From Paenibacillus sp. JZ16 (GTDB lineage Bacteria; Bacillota; Bacilli; Paenibacillales; Paenibacillaceae), in the NCBI RefSeq assembly GCF_015326965.1, contig NZ_CP017659.1, forward strand, positions 6,709,001 through 6,773,000: a stretch of DNA of 64,000 nucleotides, in the 5' to 3' direction. The notes beneath the pieces are model-generated. The model saw nothing but the letters and a program-made list of their open reading frames with translations, searched no databases and was not told where the DNA came from. Below, one piece after another: positions 7,800-17,023 of this stretch (position 1 is the first letter of the stretch; each line of letters opens with the position of its first letter). Made by a program: the position numbers and the translations under genes.

Positions 7800-10595
7800 A
7801 TGGAACAAAAGCAATGGCATCAGATGGATACGGATGAGTTGCAGCAAGTGCTGCAAATGCATCCGGAGCAGGGCCTCACGGAAGAGGAAGCCGGGGAGAG
7901 ACGAAAAAAAAGCGGCTATAATGAGCTCTCCGAGGGCGTTAAAATTTCTCCATTTGTTCTGTTCTTGAATCAATTTAAGGATTTCATGGTGCTGGTCCTC
8001 CTTGGAGCCACCCTGGTATCCGGTCTGCTGGGCGAGTATCTGGATGCCGTAACGATTGTGGCCATCATCCTGATCAATGGGATCCTCGGTTTCGTCCAGG
8101 AATTCAGGGCAGAACGGTCGCTTCGGGCTTTGAAGCAGCTGTCCGCGCCGACGTCCAGGGTCATCCGGGACGGCAAAGTGGTACAAGTTGCTGCTAGAGA
8201 ACTCGTACCTGGCGATGTCGTGCTCGTGGAGAGCGGAGACCGCATTCCGGCTGATGTTCGCTGGCTCGAGATCAACAGCTGCAGCGTCGAGGAGTCGGCC
8301 TTGACCGGCGAGTCCCTGCCGGTGAACAAACATGCCGAGCCGATTCGCGATGCGGATGTTCCGCTGGGCGACCGCAAGAACATCGGCTTTATGGGCACGA
8401 TGGTGGCCCGCGGTACGGGCAAAGGCGTTGTCATCCGAACCGGCATGGATACGGAGATGGGCAAGATCGCCGATTTGATCCAGAATACGGAGTCACAGGA
8501 GACGCCGCTGCAGCATCGCCTGGAACAGCTGGGTAAAATCCTGATCGCCGTTTCACTGGGGCTTACGATTCTGGTTGTCGTAGCAGGCATTCTGCATGGA
8601 CAGCCTGCCGCAGGCATGTTCCTCGCTGGAGTCAGCCTTGCGGTTGCGGCCATTCCTGAGGGGCTTCCGGCCATCGTTACGATTGCACTCGCCCTCGGCG
8701 TGCAGCGCATGATTAAGCGCAAAGCGATCGTACGCAAGCTGCCTTCCGTGGAGACGCTGGGCTGTGCATCCGTAATCTGTTCGGACAAAACCGGGACGCT
8801 CACGCAGAATAAAATGACCGTAACCCAAGTTTGGCTGGGAGGGCGCTCATTGGAAGTGACCGGGCAGGGCTATGACCCAACGGGTCAGATCCTTCAAAGG
8901 GGCAAACCCGTCGAGCTTCGGTCCGACCAGGGACTGCGCAGATTACTGCAAATCAGCGGGCTGTGCAACAATGCCGAAATCTATGAGAACGTGCAGGAAG
9001 AAACGCGCAGCAAGCGCAAGAGCAAGGAAGAACCGGCAGCTGCTGCCTGGGAATTAAAAGGGGACCCGACGGAAGGAGCGCTGCTGACGCTATCGTCCAA
9101 GATGGGATTGACAAAGGGAAGCCTGAACTCCATCTATCAGAGAGACAAGGAGTTTCCGTTTGATTCGGAGCGAAAGCTGATGTCCGTCATCGTCAGCCAT
9201 CAGGGCGGGCGCTTGCTCTGCACGAAAGGCGCGCCGGATGTCCTGCTGGATGCATGCACTTATATCATGTGGGACGGAAACGTTGTGCCGCTTACCGCTA
9301 CGCTCCGTCAAAAGGTGCTTGCGGCCAATGAAGGCATGGCTTCTGACGCGCTGCGCGTGCTTGGTTTGGCTTATCGGGATTTGCGTTCCTATGACAAGCC
9401 GGAAACGGAGAAAGAGGCCGAGAGCCAGCTTATCTTTGTCGGGCTGGCGGGGATGATCGATCCGCCGCGCCGTGAAGTGCGCGAAGCGATTGCAACATGC
9501 CGCCGCGCGGGCATCAAGACCGTCATGATCACGGGCGACCACCGGACGACGGCGGAAGCGATCGCCGCCCAGCTGGGCATCCTGCCAAGGAACGGCCTGT
9601 CGTTATCAGGCCAGGAGTTATCCCGGATGGATGACAAGGAGCTGGATGCGAGAGTGGATCAGACCTTTGTTTATGCCCGCGTATCCCCTGAGCATAAGCT
9701 CCGCATCGTGAAGTCGCTTCAGCGTAAGGGGCATGTGGTTGCCATGACGGGGGATGGCGTGAACGACGCCCCAGCCATTAAAGCGGCGGATATCGGAATA
9801 GCCATGGGGATTACCGGTACAGACGTAACGAAGGAAGCGTCGTCGCTGGTGCTCAGTGACGATAATTTCTCCACGATTGTTTCGGCGATTGAGGAGGGGC
9901 GCAGCATCTATGAAAATATTCGCAAGTTTATCCGCTATTTGCTGGCTTCCAATGTCGGCGAAATTCTGACGATGTTTTTTGCGATGATGATGGGTCTGCC
10001 GCTTCCGCTCGTTCCGATCCAGATTCTGTGGGTGAACCTTGTTACGGATGGGCTCCCGGCTATGGCGCTCGGGGTGGATCAGCCGGAGAAGGATCTGATG
10101 GAGCACAAGCCGCGCGGAGCCAAGGAAAATATTTTTGCCAGACGGCTTGGTTGGAAAATCATCAGCCGCGGCATATTGATCGGCCTGTGTACACTTGGCG
10201 CATTTTGGATTACGCTTCGCATCGCGCCGAATGATCCGGACCAGTTGGCCAAAGCACAGTCCGTTGCCTTTGCCACACTCGTCATGGCGCAGCTGATCCA
10301 TGTGTTTGACTGCCGCAGCTCGCGTTCGATTTTCCACCGCAATCCGCTTCAGAACAAAGCGTTGGTGCTTGCTGTGCTGTCCTCGGTATTGCTGATGCTC
10401 GGCGTCATGTACATCGAGGCGTTTCAGCCGATCTTTAAGACCGTTCCATTGGATTTGAAAGAATGGGCACTGACACTCGTGGCCGCCGGCATTCCTACCT
10501 TCCTGATGGGAGCGGGAAGCGTGTGGGGAGGCAGACGGAACCGCAACCGGAACCGCCGCAACATGATGACGAAGAGTGCAAATATTTCGGCATAA
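7800..10595 (+). CDS. yloB: Calcium-translocating P-type ATPase (SERCA/PMCA type)
   Basis: 931 residues from ATG 7800, preceded by GGGAGGGAAAGGAAG. The frame is open further upstream, but that part is not family-like. Motifs in order: cation-ATPase N-terminal domain, the A-domain TGES loop (LTGESLPVN), the M4 ion-binding PEGLPA, the phosphorylation site [22 protein letters not shown], and the hinge [21 protein letters not shown]. About ten membrane segments are visible, with four to six at the C-terminus. It exports Ca2+ (possibly Mn2+) from the cytoplasm. B. subtilis YloB is a homologue expressed during sporulation. A basic [10 protein letters not shown] tail closes the protein. It is followed after 13 bases by the dapF hairpin. 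Confidence 0.93.
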   Translation: MEQKQWHQMDTDELQQVLQMHPEQGLTEEEAGERRKKSGYNELSEGVKISPFVLFLNQFKDFMVLVLLGATLVSGLLGEYLDAVTIVAIILINGILGFVQEFRAERSLRALKQLSAPTSRVIRDGKVVQVAARELVPGDVVLVESGDRIPADVRWLEINSCSVEESALTGESLPVNKHAEPIRDADVPLGDRKNIGFMGTMVARGTGKGVVIRTGMDTEMGKIADLIQNTESQETPLQHRLEQLGKILIAVSLGLTILVVVAGILHGQPAAGMFLAGVSLAVAAIPEGLPAIVTIALALGVQRMIKRKAIVRKLPSVETLGCASVICSDKTGTLTQNKMTVTQVWLGGRSLEVTGQGYDPTGQILQRGKPVELRSDQGLRRLLQISGLCNNAEIYENVQEETRSKRKSKEEPAAAAWELKGDPTEGALLTLSSKMGLTKGSLNSIYQRDKEFPFDSERKLMSVIVSHQGGRLLCTKGAPDVLLDACTYIMWDGNVVPLTATLRQKVLAANEGMASDALRVLGLAYRDLRSYDKPETEKEAESQLIFVGLAGMIDPPRREVREAIATCRRAGIKTVMITGDHRTTAEAIAAQLGILPRNGLSLSGQELSRMDDKELDARVDQTFVYARVSPEHKLRIVKSLQRKGHVVAMTGDGVNDAPAIKAADIGIAMGITGTDVTKEASSLVLSDDNFSTIVSAIEEGRSIYENIRKFIRYLLASNVGEILTMFFAMMMGLPLPLVPIQILWVNLVTDGLPAMALGVDQPEKDLMEHKPRGAKENIFARRLGWKIISRGILIGLCTLGAFWITLRIAPNDPDQLAKAQSVAFATLVMAQLIHVFDCRSSRSIFHRNPLQNKALVLAVLSSVLLMLGVMYIEAFQPIFKTVPLDLKEWALTLVAAGIPTFLMGAGSVWGGRRNRNRNRRNMMTKSANISA

Positions 10596-10608
10596 ATTGA
10601 ATGGATAG

Positions 10609-10663
10609 CCCATCACCTCTGCGATATGCTAAGCACGAGCATAGCAATTGCAGAGGAGATGGG
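10609..10663 (+). promoter_or_regulatory. Hairpin sequestering the dapF ribosome binding site
   Basis: CCCATCACCTCTGC (10609-10622) pairs with GCAGAGGAGATGGG (10650-10663): 13 of 14 pairs, one A-A mismatch. The loop contains a second small stem (ATGCT / AGCAT). The 3' arm contains the GAGGAG ribosome binding site of dapF, and the arm ends four T residues before ATG 10668. It could act as a translational switch or temperature-sensitive element, or as a weak terminator/attenuator after yloB because of the TTTT tract. Which of these applies cannot be told from sequence. Confidence 0.65.
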
Positions 10664-10667
10664 TTTT

Positions 10668-11507
10668 ATGATGGAATTTACGAAAATGCATGGACTTGGC
10701 AACGACTTCGTTGTCGTATACGGCGAACAAGAACTTCCATCCAATGCATCCGAACGGGCCGTGAAGCTGTGCAATCGCTTTTTCGGCATCGGTGCAGACG
10801 GACTTGTATATATTTTGCCTTCCGCGAAGGCTGATTTTATGATGCGCATCATGAACTCAGATGGTTCCGAAGCCGAACAATGCGGCAACGCCATTCGTTG
10901 TGTCGCGAAGTATGTGTATGATCACGGTTATATTGACCGAGAGAAGATTACCATTGAAACCATCGGCGCCGGAGTACAACAAGTGCGCCTTACGGTTCAG
11001 GACGGTCAAGTTAGCAGCGTGCGGGTCGATATGGGTGAACCGGTCCTGGATGGACTGAGCGTGCCTACATTGATCGATCTCCATCCGGTGGTGAATCATC
11101 CCATTGAAGTGGACGGCCGGGAATTCCGCTTCACCGCGGTATCCATGGGGAATCCGCACTGCGTCATTTATGTGGACGATGCCATTAACTTCGACCTCGG
11201 CGCATGGGGGCCCAAACTTGAGGTTCATCCGCTCTTCCCGAGAAAGATTAACGTGGAGTTTGCGACGGTGAACTCACGGGGGCAAGTAGATATGTGGGTA
11301 TGGGAGCGCGGTGCAGGGCCGACCTTGGCCTGCGGCACCGGCGCCTGCGCAACATTGGTGTCCTCGGTGCTGAACGGATTGACAGATCGCAGCGCAACAA
11401 TTTCTCTTAAAGGCGGAGACTTGTTCATCGAGTGGGAGGAGTCCGACAATCATGTGTACATGACAGGGCCGGCCGAGGTCGTGTACGCAGGAACGCTCGC
11501 CTGTTAG
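10668..11507 (+). CDS. dapF: Diaminopimelate epimerase
   Basis: 279 residues from ATG 10668 (MMEFTKMHGLGNDFVV), the first ATG after the GAGGAG ribosome binding site. The upstream in-frame codons lie inside the hairpin and are not conserved. The two catalytic cysteines are in EQCGNAIRC (first half) and TLACGTGACA (second half). The enzyme converts LL- to meso-diaminopimelate in lysine and peptidoglycan synthesis and needs no cofactor. It lies outside any lysine operon here. Regulation by the hairpin at 10609-10663 is possible. A strong terminator follows at 11593. Confidence 0.95.
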   Translation: MMEFTKMHGLGNDFVVVYGEQELPSNASERAVKLCNRFFGIGADGLVYILPSAKADFMMRIMNSDGSEAEQCGNAIRCVAKYVYDHGYIDREKITIETIGAGVQQVRLTVQDGQVSSVRVDMGEPVLDGLSVPTLIDLHPVVNHPIEVDGREFRFTAVSMGNPHCVIYVDDAINFDLGAWGPKLEVHPLFPRKINVEFATVNSRGQVDMWVWERGAGPTLACGTGACATLVSSVLNGLTDRSATISLKGGDLFIEWEESDNHVYMTGPAEVVYAGTLAC

Positions 11508-11592
11508 AGGATCCGGCAGCCATAACAATCCCCACCCGCAAAAGCAAAAAACGGTATGTTCTAAAGTTTGTCCTGTAGGGGTGGACACGGTA

Positions 11593-11620
11593 GGGAGGCC
11601 TTCTGAAGGCCTCCCTTTTG
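11593..11620 (+). terminator. Terminator after dapF
   Basis: Stem GGGAGGCCTTC / GAAGGCCTCCC with a minimal loop, followed by TTTTGTCTCTTT. It separates dapF from the methyltransferase gene at 11690. Confidence 0.85.
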
Positions 11621-11689
11621 TCTCTTTATCTTTAGAGAGGTTTTATGATACATTAGTTGAAAATAAACGTCGGGTGGAGGAGAAACGCG

Positions 11690-13561
11690 ATGAAACCGAA
11701 TCTTCGGCAGGCATGGGAGAATCAGGTACTGGTCGGTGACGGCGCGATGGGTACTTATTTATATCAAAAAGGATTTCCTGTGGGCATATCATATGAAGAA
11801 CTGAATTTAACCTCCCCGGAGGTCATCGGGAACGTTCATCGCCAGTATGTTGAGGCTGGTGCGCAGGTCATTGAGACGAACACGTTCTCTGCCAATTATG
11901 ACAAGCTGTCCAAATACGGCTTGGAGGCGAAGGTAGGAGAGATCAACCGCGCAGGCGTAAGAATTGCGCGTGAAGCCGCTGGCGATAACGGATATGTAGT
12001 GGGTGCGGTAGGCTCCATTCGCGCGGGCAAAAGAAGCAACATTTCCACGAGCGAGCTCAAGCGTTACTTCGAAGAGCAGCTGACGGTTCTCATATCGGAA
12101 GGCGTTGACGGCATTCTGCTCGAAACGTTCTATGACGTGGATGAAATTCAATTGGCTTTGGCGCAGGCTCGAATGCTAAGCGACTTGCCGGTGATCTGCC
12201 AGTTTGCGGTGGAGGATATTGCCCGCACGCTGGACGGCTTCACGATGCCGGATGCTTACCGCATCCTGAGCCAAGAAGGCGCGGACGTAATCGGCTTTAA
12301 CTGCCGGACAGGTCCAAACGGCATCATGCGCGCGCTGGAAACCTTGAACGGTATTATGAATCTTCCGGCTTCGGTCTATCCGAATGCAGGGATCGCCGAC
12401 TATGTGGACGGGGAATACCGGTATGGTGCGAGTCCCGAGTATTTCGGAAAGACGGCACTGGAGTTTGCGGATCGTGGCGCCCGGATTGTTGGCGGGTGCT
12501 GTGGAACGACGCCGGAGCATATTGCTGAAATTTCATCGGCGTTATCCGGTTACGTGCCTGCGCCGCTTCCGATCGTCGAGGAGGCTGAAGTCAACCGGAT
12601 CGTGATTCACGAGACGGCCCAGGAGCAATTTTATGAACGCAGCGGGGAGCCGACGATTGTCGATATCGTGAAGGAGCGACATACCGTTATCGTGGAGCTG
12701 GACCCTCCAAGGGATTTGGATATCACCAAGTTCATGAAAGGTGCGGAAGCTTTGAAAAAAGCGGGAGCCGATGCGCTGACCCTTGCGGATAACTCGCTGG
12801 CCGTAACTCGCATGAGCAACATGGCGCTCGGCCATCTTGTACAAGCACGGACAGGATTGCGGCCGCTGATCCACATCGCTTGCCGTGACCGAAACCTGAT
12901 CGGCACGCAGTCGCACATGATGGGCTTTGATGCGCTCGGCATCGACCATGTGCTTGCGGTGACCGGGGATCCGGCACGCTTCGGGGATTTGCCGGATTCC
13001 AGCTCGGTTTACGACATGACCTCATTTGAAATCATCCGCATAATCAAACAGCTGAACGAAGGTATTGCTTTTTCCGGAAAGCCGCTGAAGCAGAAGGCCA
13101 AATTCGTTGTCGGCGCAGCGTTCAATCCCAATGTAAGGCATCTTGACAAGGCGGTTGCTCGCTTGGAGAAGAAGATTGCCTCCGGTGCGGATTATGTGAT
13201 GACGCAGCCCGTGTACGATCCCGAGTTAATGGTTAGGCTGAGAGAAGCGACGGCACATCTGGATATCCCGATCTTTATCGGCATCATGCCGCTGGCAAGC
13301 GGACGGAACGCGGAGTATCTGCATAACGAGGTGCCGGGCATTCAGCTCTCGGATGAAGTCCGCAGCCGCATGGCCGGGCTTGAAGGCGAAGCGGGCCGGG
13401 CAATGGGTGTCAAGATCGGCAAGGAGCTGTTGGATGTTGCAACAGAGCATTTTAACGGCATATATTTGATGACGCCGTTTATGTTCTATGAAATGAGCGT
13501 ACAATTAATGGAGTATGTCTGGGAGAAATCGGGCCGCCGATTGACCCCCTTGTTTCATTAA
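11690..13561 (+). CDS. Bifunctional homocysteine S-methyltransferase / methylenetetrahydrofolate reductase (YitJ type)
   Basis: 623 residues from ATG 11690, seven bases after GGAGG. The N-terminal half (about 1-290) is a homocysteine S-methyltransferase with GDGAMGTYLY, ETNTFSAN, GFNCRTGPN and the zinc-binding GGCCGTTPEHI. The C-terminal half (about 330-620) is a 5,10-methylenetetrahydrofolate reductase with VELDPPRDLDI, GDPARFGD and DYVMTQPVYD. It makes methyl-THF and transfers the methyl group to homocysteine for methionine synthesis. No S-box (SAM riboswitch) fits in the 70 bases between the preceding terminator and the start, unlike B. subtilis yitJ. Confidence 0.92.
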   Translation: MKPNLRQAWENQVLVGDGAMGTYLYQKGFPVGISYEELNLTSPEVIGNVHRQYVEAGAQVIETNTFSANYDKLSKYGLEAKVGEINRAGVRIAREAAGDNGYVVGAVGSIRAGKRSNISTSELKRYFEEQLTVLISEGVDGILLETFYDVDEIQLALAQARMLSDLPVICQFAVEDIARTLDGFTMPDAYRILSQEGADVIGFNCRTGPNGIMRALETLNGIMNLPASVYPNAGIADYVDGEYRYGASPEYFGKTALEFADRGARIVGGCCGTTPEHIAEISSALSGYVPAPLPIVEEAEVNRIVIHETAQEQFYERSGEPTIVDIVKERHTVIVELDPPRDLDITKFMKGAEALKKAGADALTLADNSLAVTRMSNMALGHLVQARTGLRPLIHIACRDRNLIGTQSHMMGFDALGIDHVLAVTGDPARFGDLPDSSSVYDMTSFEIIRIIKQLNEGIAFSGKPLKQKAKFVVGAAFNPNVRHLDKAVARLEKKIASGADYVMTQPVYDPELMVRLREATAHLDIPIFIGIMPLASGRNAEYLHNEVPGIQLSDEVRSRMAGLEGEAGRAMGVKIGKELLDVATEHFNGIYLMTPFMFYEMSVQLMEYVWEKSGRRLTPLFH

Positions 13562-13599
13562 TAATTATCAATTACAATAGTGTAATGGATGTGATTCCG

Positions 13600-14487
13600 A
13601 TGTCATTGAGTATGACCGGATATGGGCAATCCGTTGTCGATTTTCAAGGTTACAGTATCTCTTTCGAAGTGAAGTCGGTCAATCATCGGTATTGTGAAAT
13701 CGTCTTTCGTATGCCCCGTGAATGGGCCTGCTTCGAGGATTCACTTCGACGGACGGTACAGAGCCGAATCGGACGCGGACGGATTGATGTTTATATTAAC
13801 AAGGAAAACAACGGCGAGTCCCAGGGTGCCGTGCTGAACCACACCATGGTTCAGGCGTATTTACAGGCAGCCGAGGATTTGAAGTCATATGGAATCAAGG
13901 GAGATCTGGCGGTGCGGGATATTTTGTCGCTGCCAGATGTTCTTGTTAGTCCGAGCGGACTTCCCATGGATGAAGCGCAGCAGAAGTTATGGAATGATGC
14001 GCTTCTTCAAGGTCTTGAACAAGCGCTGGAGGGTCTGATCCAGATGCGCAGCAGGGAAGGTTCTTTTCTCGTGAAGGATATCGAGCAGAGGCTTGACCGA
14101 TTACAGCTGCTTCACCGAGAAATGACCGAACTTGCTCCTGAAGTTCCGGAAGAGTACCGGAAGCGTCTGAGGCAGCGCATTGAATCTCTTGATGACGGGT
14201 CGCTTGCTGTTGATGAACATATATTCGGAATGGAAGTTGCTCTGTTTGCTGAACGTTCCAATGTGGACGAGGAGTTGATTCGCCTTCACAGCCATTTGGA
14301 GCAATGCAGAGAGCTGCTTCATCAGAAAAGCCCTGTAGGCCGTAAACTGGATTTTCTGATTCAGGAAATGAACAGAGAAGTCAATACGATTGGATCGAAA
14401 GCCAATCATCTGACTCTGGTAAACCGTGTTGTCGAAATGAAAGCGGAACTGGAGAAGATTCGTGAACAAGCCGCTAATGTGGAATGA
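13600..14487 (+). CDS. yicC: YicC family endoribonuclease-like protein
   Basis: About 295 residues from ATG 13600 (SLSMTGYGQ); ATG 13585 in the same frame is an alternative with a poorer ribosome binding site. It contains the conserved SMTGYG start, [28 protein letters not shown] and the C-terminal [22 protein letters not shown]. The E. coli member is an endoribonuclease and RNA-stability factor. The B. subtilis homologue is YloC. It heads the yicC-remA-gmk-rpoZ block, with 53 bases to remA. Confidence 0.9.
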   Translation: MSLSMTGYGQSVVDFQGYSISFEVKSVNHRYCEIVFRMPREWACFEDSLRRTVQSRIGRGRIDVYINKENNGESQGAVLNHTMVQAYLQAAEDLKSYGIKGDLAVRDILSLPDVLVSPSGLPMDEAQQKLWNDALLQGLEQALEGLIQMRSREGSFLVKDIEQRLDRLQLLHREMTELAPEVPEEYRKRLRQRIESLDDGSLAVDEHIFGMEVALFAERSNVDEELIRLHSHLEQCRELLHQKSPVGRKLDFLIQEMNREVNTIGSKANHLTLVNRVVEMKAELEKIREQAANVE

Positions 14488-14540
14488 CCGCAGCTTCATC
14501 GGCATGTAAGAGTCAAATGTATAGGGGGAGCAACCGCACT

Positions 14541-14801
14541 ATGGCAATCAAACTTATTAATATTGGCTTCGGAAACATCGTATCGGCCAATCGGATCATC
14601 TCAATCGTGAGTCCTGAATCGGCTCCGATCAAGAGGATCATTCAAGAAGCACGGGACCGTCATATGCTGATTGATGCTACATATGGCCGAAGGACACGGG
14701 CTGTTATCATTACGGATAGCGATCACGTGATTTTATCGGCTGTGCAGCCAGAAACGGTGGCTCACCGTCTGTCCAGCAAAGATGACGACAACGACGAATA
14801 A
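14541..14801 (+). CDS. remA: Extracellular matrix regulator RemA (DUF370)
   Basis: 86 residues from ATG 14541, preceded by AGGGGGAG. The sequence [43 protein letters not shown] and [12 protein letters not shown] is nearly identical to B. subtilis RemA. RemA is a small DNA-binding protein that forms ring-like oligomers and activates biofilm matrix and osmoprotection operons. It is placed between yicC and gmk as in Bacillus, and its stop is 13 bases before the gmk start. Confidence 0.95.
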   Translation: MAIKLINIGFGNIVSANRIISIVSPESAPIKRIIQEARDRHMLIDATYGRRTRAVIITDSDHVILSAVQPETVAHRLSSKDDDNDE

Positions 14802-14814
14802 GATGAGGAGTACT

Positions 14815-15387
14815 ATGTCTAGAGGATTATTGATTGTATTGTCCGGTCCTTCCGGGGTGGGTAAGGGAACCGTCTGTACGGCACTTCGCAGCCGGGTTCC
14901 GGAGCTGGTGTATTCGGTGTCAGCTACGACGCGTTCGCCACGGCTCGGTGAGGTACATGGTGTGAACTATTTTTTCAAAAGTCGGGAACAATTCATGGAT
15001 ATGATTGAGAACGACCAGCTTCTCGAATATGCGGAATACGTCGGGAACTATTATGGAACCCCGCGTGATTTTGTGGAAGAAACTTTAGCCTCCGGTAAGG
15101 ATATTATACTGGAGATCGAAGTGCAGGGCGCACTGAAGGTCAAGGAGAAGTTTCCCGAGGGTATCTTTGTGTTTCTGATGCCGCCGTCGCTGGATGAACT
15201 GAAGGATCGGATCCAGGGCCGGGGAACAGAGAGCCAAGCGACCATCGACCACCGCATGTCCGTAGCGGTTGACGAAATCAATTTACTGCAGCATTATGAT
15301 TATGCGGTAGTGAACGATGAAATCAATCTCGCTTGTGAGAGAATACAATCTATCATTATTGCCGAACATTGTAAGGTGAGAAAGTAA
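14815..15387 (+). CDS. gmk: Guanylate kinase
   Basis: 190 residues from ATG 14815, preceded by GAGGAG; earlier in-frame ATGs lack a ribosome binding site. The P-loop is [11 protein letters not shown] (about residues 8-18), followed by [19 protein letters not shown] and [14 protein letters not shown], all typical. It phosphorylates GMP to GDP, and in Firmicutes it is a target of (p)ppGpp. rpoZ follows after 58 bases, the usual gmk-rpoZ pairing. Confidence 0.95.
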   Translation: MSRGLLIVLSGPSGVGKGTVCTALRSRVPELVYSVSATTRSPRLGEVHGVNYFFKSREQFMDMIENDQLLEYAEYVGNYYGTPRDFVEETLASGKDIILEIEVQGALKVKEKFPEGIFVFLMPPSLDELKDRIQGRGTESQATIDHRMSVAVDEINLLQHYDYAVVNDEINLACERIQSIIIAEHCKVRK

Positions 15388-15445
15388 GCTGTCTTTTCAT
15401 AGACGGTGCTAACTTTCAAGTAAAAGAAGAAGAGGTGCTTCGACC

Positions 15446-15646
15446 ATGTTATATCCATCCATTGATGAAATGATGAATAAAGTAGACAGTAAATATTCTC
15501 TTGTGGTTGCAGCTTCCCGCCGCGCACGCCAATTGCGTGAAGGCGGAGTCAGCGAGTTGAAACATCCTAAATCCCATAAGTTTGTCGGTGTCGCTCTGGA
15601 AGAAATCTATGGCGATTACGTGAAAATCGAGCGGGGACAGGACTAA
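15446..15646 (+). CDS. rpoZ: RNA polymerase omega subunit
   Basis: 66 residues: YPSIDEMMNKVDSKYSLVVA, ASRRARQL and KSHKFVGVALEEIYGDYV, the standard omega fold. It binds the beta-prime C-terminus and helps RNA polymerase assembly. ATG 15446 follows AAGAAGAGGTG. It is co-transcribed with gmk, and a terminator is at 15693. Confidence 0.95.
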   Translation: MLYPSIDEMMNKVDSKYSLVVAASRRARQLREGGVSELKHPKSHKFVGVALEEIYGDYVKIERGQD

Positions 15647-15692
15647 GGCTTTTTTTCAATATTTGAATAACATGCGTTAGCGCGCGAAAATG

Positions 15693-15719
15693 TGACAACC
15701 GAAAGGTTGTTATTTTTTT
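15693..15719 (+). terminator. Terminator after rpoZ
   Basis: Stem ACAACC / GGTTGT closed by a GAAA tetraloop, then TATTTTTTT. It separates the gmk-rpoZ group from coaBC. Confidence 0.85.
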
Positions 15720-15769
15720 GAGAAGATATGAGAATGTAGCCTTTATACAATGGAAAGCGGGGGATTGTC

Positions 15770-17023
15770 ATGTTGAACGGAAAAGTCATTGTGCTTGGCG
15801 TTACGGGTGGCATTGCCGCGTATAAAGCAGCGACTTTATGCAGCAGGCTTGTCCAGAGGGGAGCGGATGTGCATGTCATTATGACGGAATCCGCGAAGCA
15901 GTTCATTCCGGAATTAACGCTTCAAACGCTGACCAAAAACCCGGTTTATAGCGATACCTTTGATGAACGGGACCCCTCGGTCGTCTCGCATATTCACTTG
16001 GCCGATCTGGCCGATTTGGTATTGATCGCTCCGGCCACAGCCAATGTTATCGGCAAGATGGCACATGGCCTGGCGGATGACATGCTGACCACGACGCTGC
16101 TCGCGACGACGGCTCCCGTCATGATCTCGCCGGCAATGAACGTGCATATGTACACGCACCCGGCCGTCATGGCCAATATGGAGACGCTGGTCTCCCGCGG
16201 GGTGTCCATGATTGAACCCGGAGAGGGGCTTCTGGCTTGCGGATATGTCGGAAAGGGACGGATGGAAGAACCTGATACGATTGTTGACGTGGTTGAACGT
16301 TTTTTCCGAGATCGCGGGGCACGACCTGTGGCGTTGAATGAGGATAAAGCGAGCAGCTCCACTGGCATATTGCACGGCAAAAAGGTGGTTGTCACAGCCG
16401 GCGGTACCATTGAGCGCATTGATCCGGTCCGGTATATAACGAATGATTCTTCCGGGAAAATGGGATTTGCGATCGCAAAAGCGGCCAAGCAGCTGGGAGC
16501 GGATGTTCACCTCATTGCCGCTCATACCGATGAAGCTCCACCAGAGGGAATCAAGGTGGAAAGAGTGGAATCGGCCCAGGATATGTACGATGCGGTGCAA
16601 CGCGTATTCGAGCATAGTGATATCGTGGTCAAGGCGGCCGCTGTTGCCGATTATCGCCCAGCTGAGGTAGCGACATCTAAGATCAAAAAGCGTGGGGAGA
16701 CCATGACGCTGGATCTTGTCAAAACAACCGACATTCTGGAGAGCCTGGGACGCCAAAAAACCTCCCAGTTCTTAATCGGATTTGCAGCTGAGACCGATAC
16801 AGTGGAGCAGTTCGCCAGAGAAAAGCTGAAACGCAAAAATTGCGATCTGATCGTTGCTAACGATGTTACACAGGCAGGAGCGGGCTTTGGCACGGATACG
16901 AACAGCGTTCATATCTTTGATGCAGAAGGGCTGGTCCTGCAGCTTCCAGTGATGTCCAAGGAGGAAGTGGCCCAGAGGTTGTTAACGCTGGCGGCTGATC
17001 GGTTAACCGGGAGGTCATCCTGA
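15770..17023 (+). CDS. coaBC: Bifunctional phosphopantothenoylcysteine decarboxylase / phosphopantothenate-cysteine ligase
   Basis: 417 residues. The N-terminal flavoprotein decarboxylase (CoaC, about 1-185) shows VTGGIAAYKAA, PATANVIGKMAHGLADD, the PAMN signature SPAMNVHM and the active-site LACGYVGKGRM. The C-terminal ligase (CoaB) shows VVVTAGGTIERIDPVRYITN, KAAAVADYRP and the KIKK motif. It carries out two steps of coenzyme A synthesis. Its TGA stop shares one base with the ATG of priA, so translation is probably coupled. Confidence 0.95.
   Translation: MLNGKVIVLGVTGGIAAYKAATLCSRLVQRGADVHVIMTESAKQFIPELTLQTLTKNPVYSDTFDERDPSVVSHIHLADLADLVLIAPATANVIGKMAHGLADDMLTTTLLATTAPVMISPAMNVHMYTHPAVMANMETLVSRGVSMIEPGEGLLACGYVGKGRMEEPDTIVDVVERFFRDRGARPVALNEDKASSSTGILHGKKVVVTAGGTIERIDPVRYITNDSSGKMGFAIAKAAKQLGADVHLIAAHTDEAPPEGIKVERVESAQDMYDAVQRVFEHSDIVVKAAAVADYRPAEVATSKIKKRGETMTLDLVKTTDILESLGRQKTSQFLIGFAAETDTVEQFAREKLKRKNCDLIVANDVTQAGAGFGTDTNSVHIFDAEGLVLQLPVMSKEEVAQRLLTLAADRLTGRSS

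Noticed and set aside
9618..10616. Long minus-strand frame of 332 codons opposite the Ca2+ ATPase gene
   Set aside because: His/Arg-rich composition typical of antisense frames in GC-rich genes; it lies under conserved P-type ATPase motifs.
11508..11689. Possible SAM riboswitch (S-box) upstream of the methionine-synthesis fusion gene
   Set aside because: Only about 70 bases lie between the dapF terminator and the start, and no S-box conserved blocks are seen.
13541..13579. TTGACC and TACAAT upstream of yicC as a promoter
   Set aside because: The spacing is 27 bases; no pair of boxes with a 16-19 base spacer was convincing.
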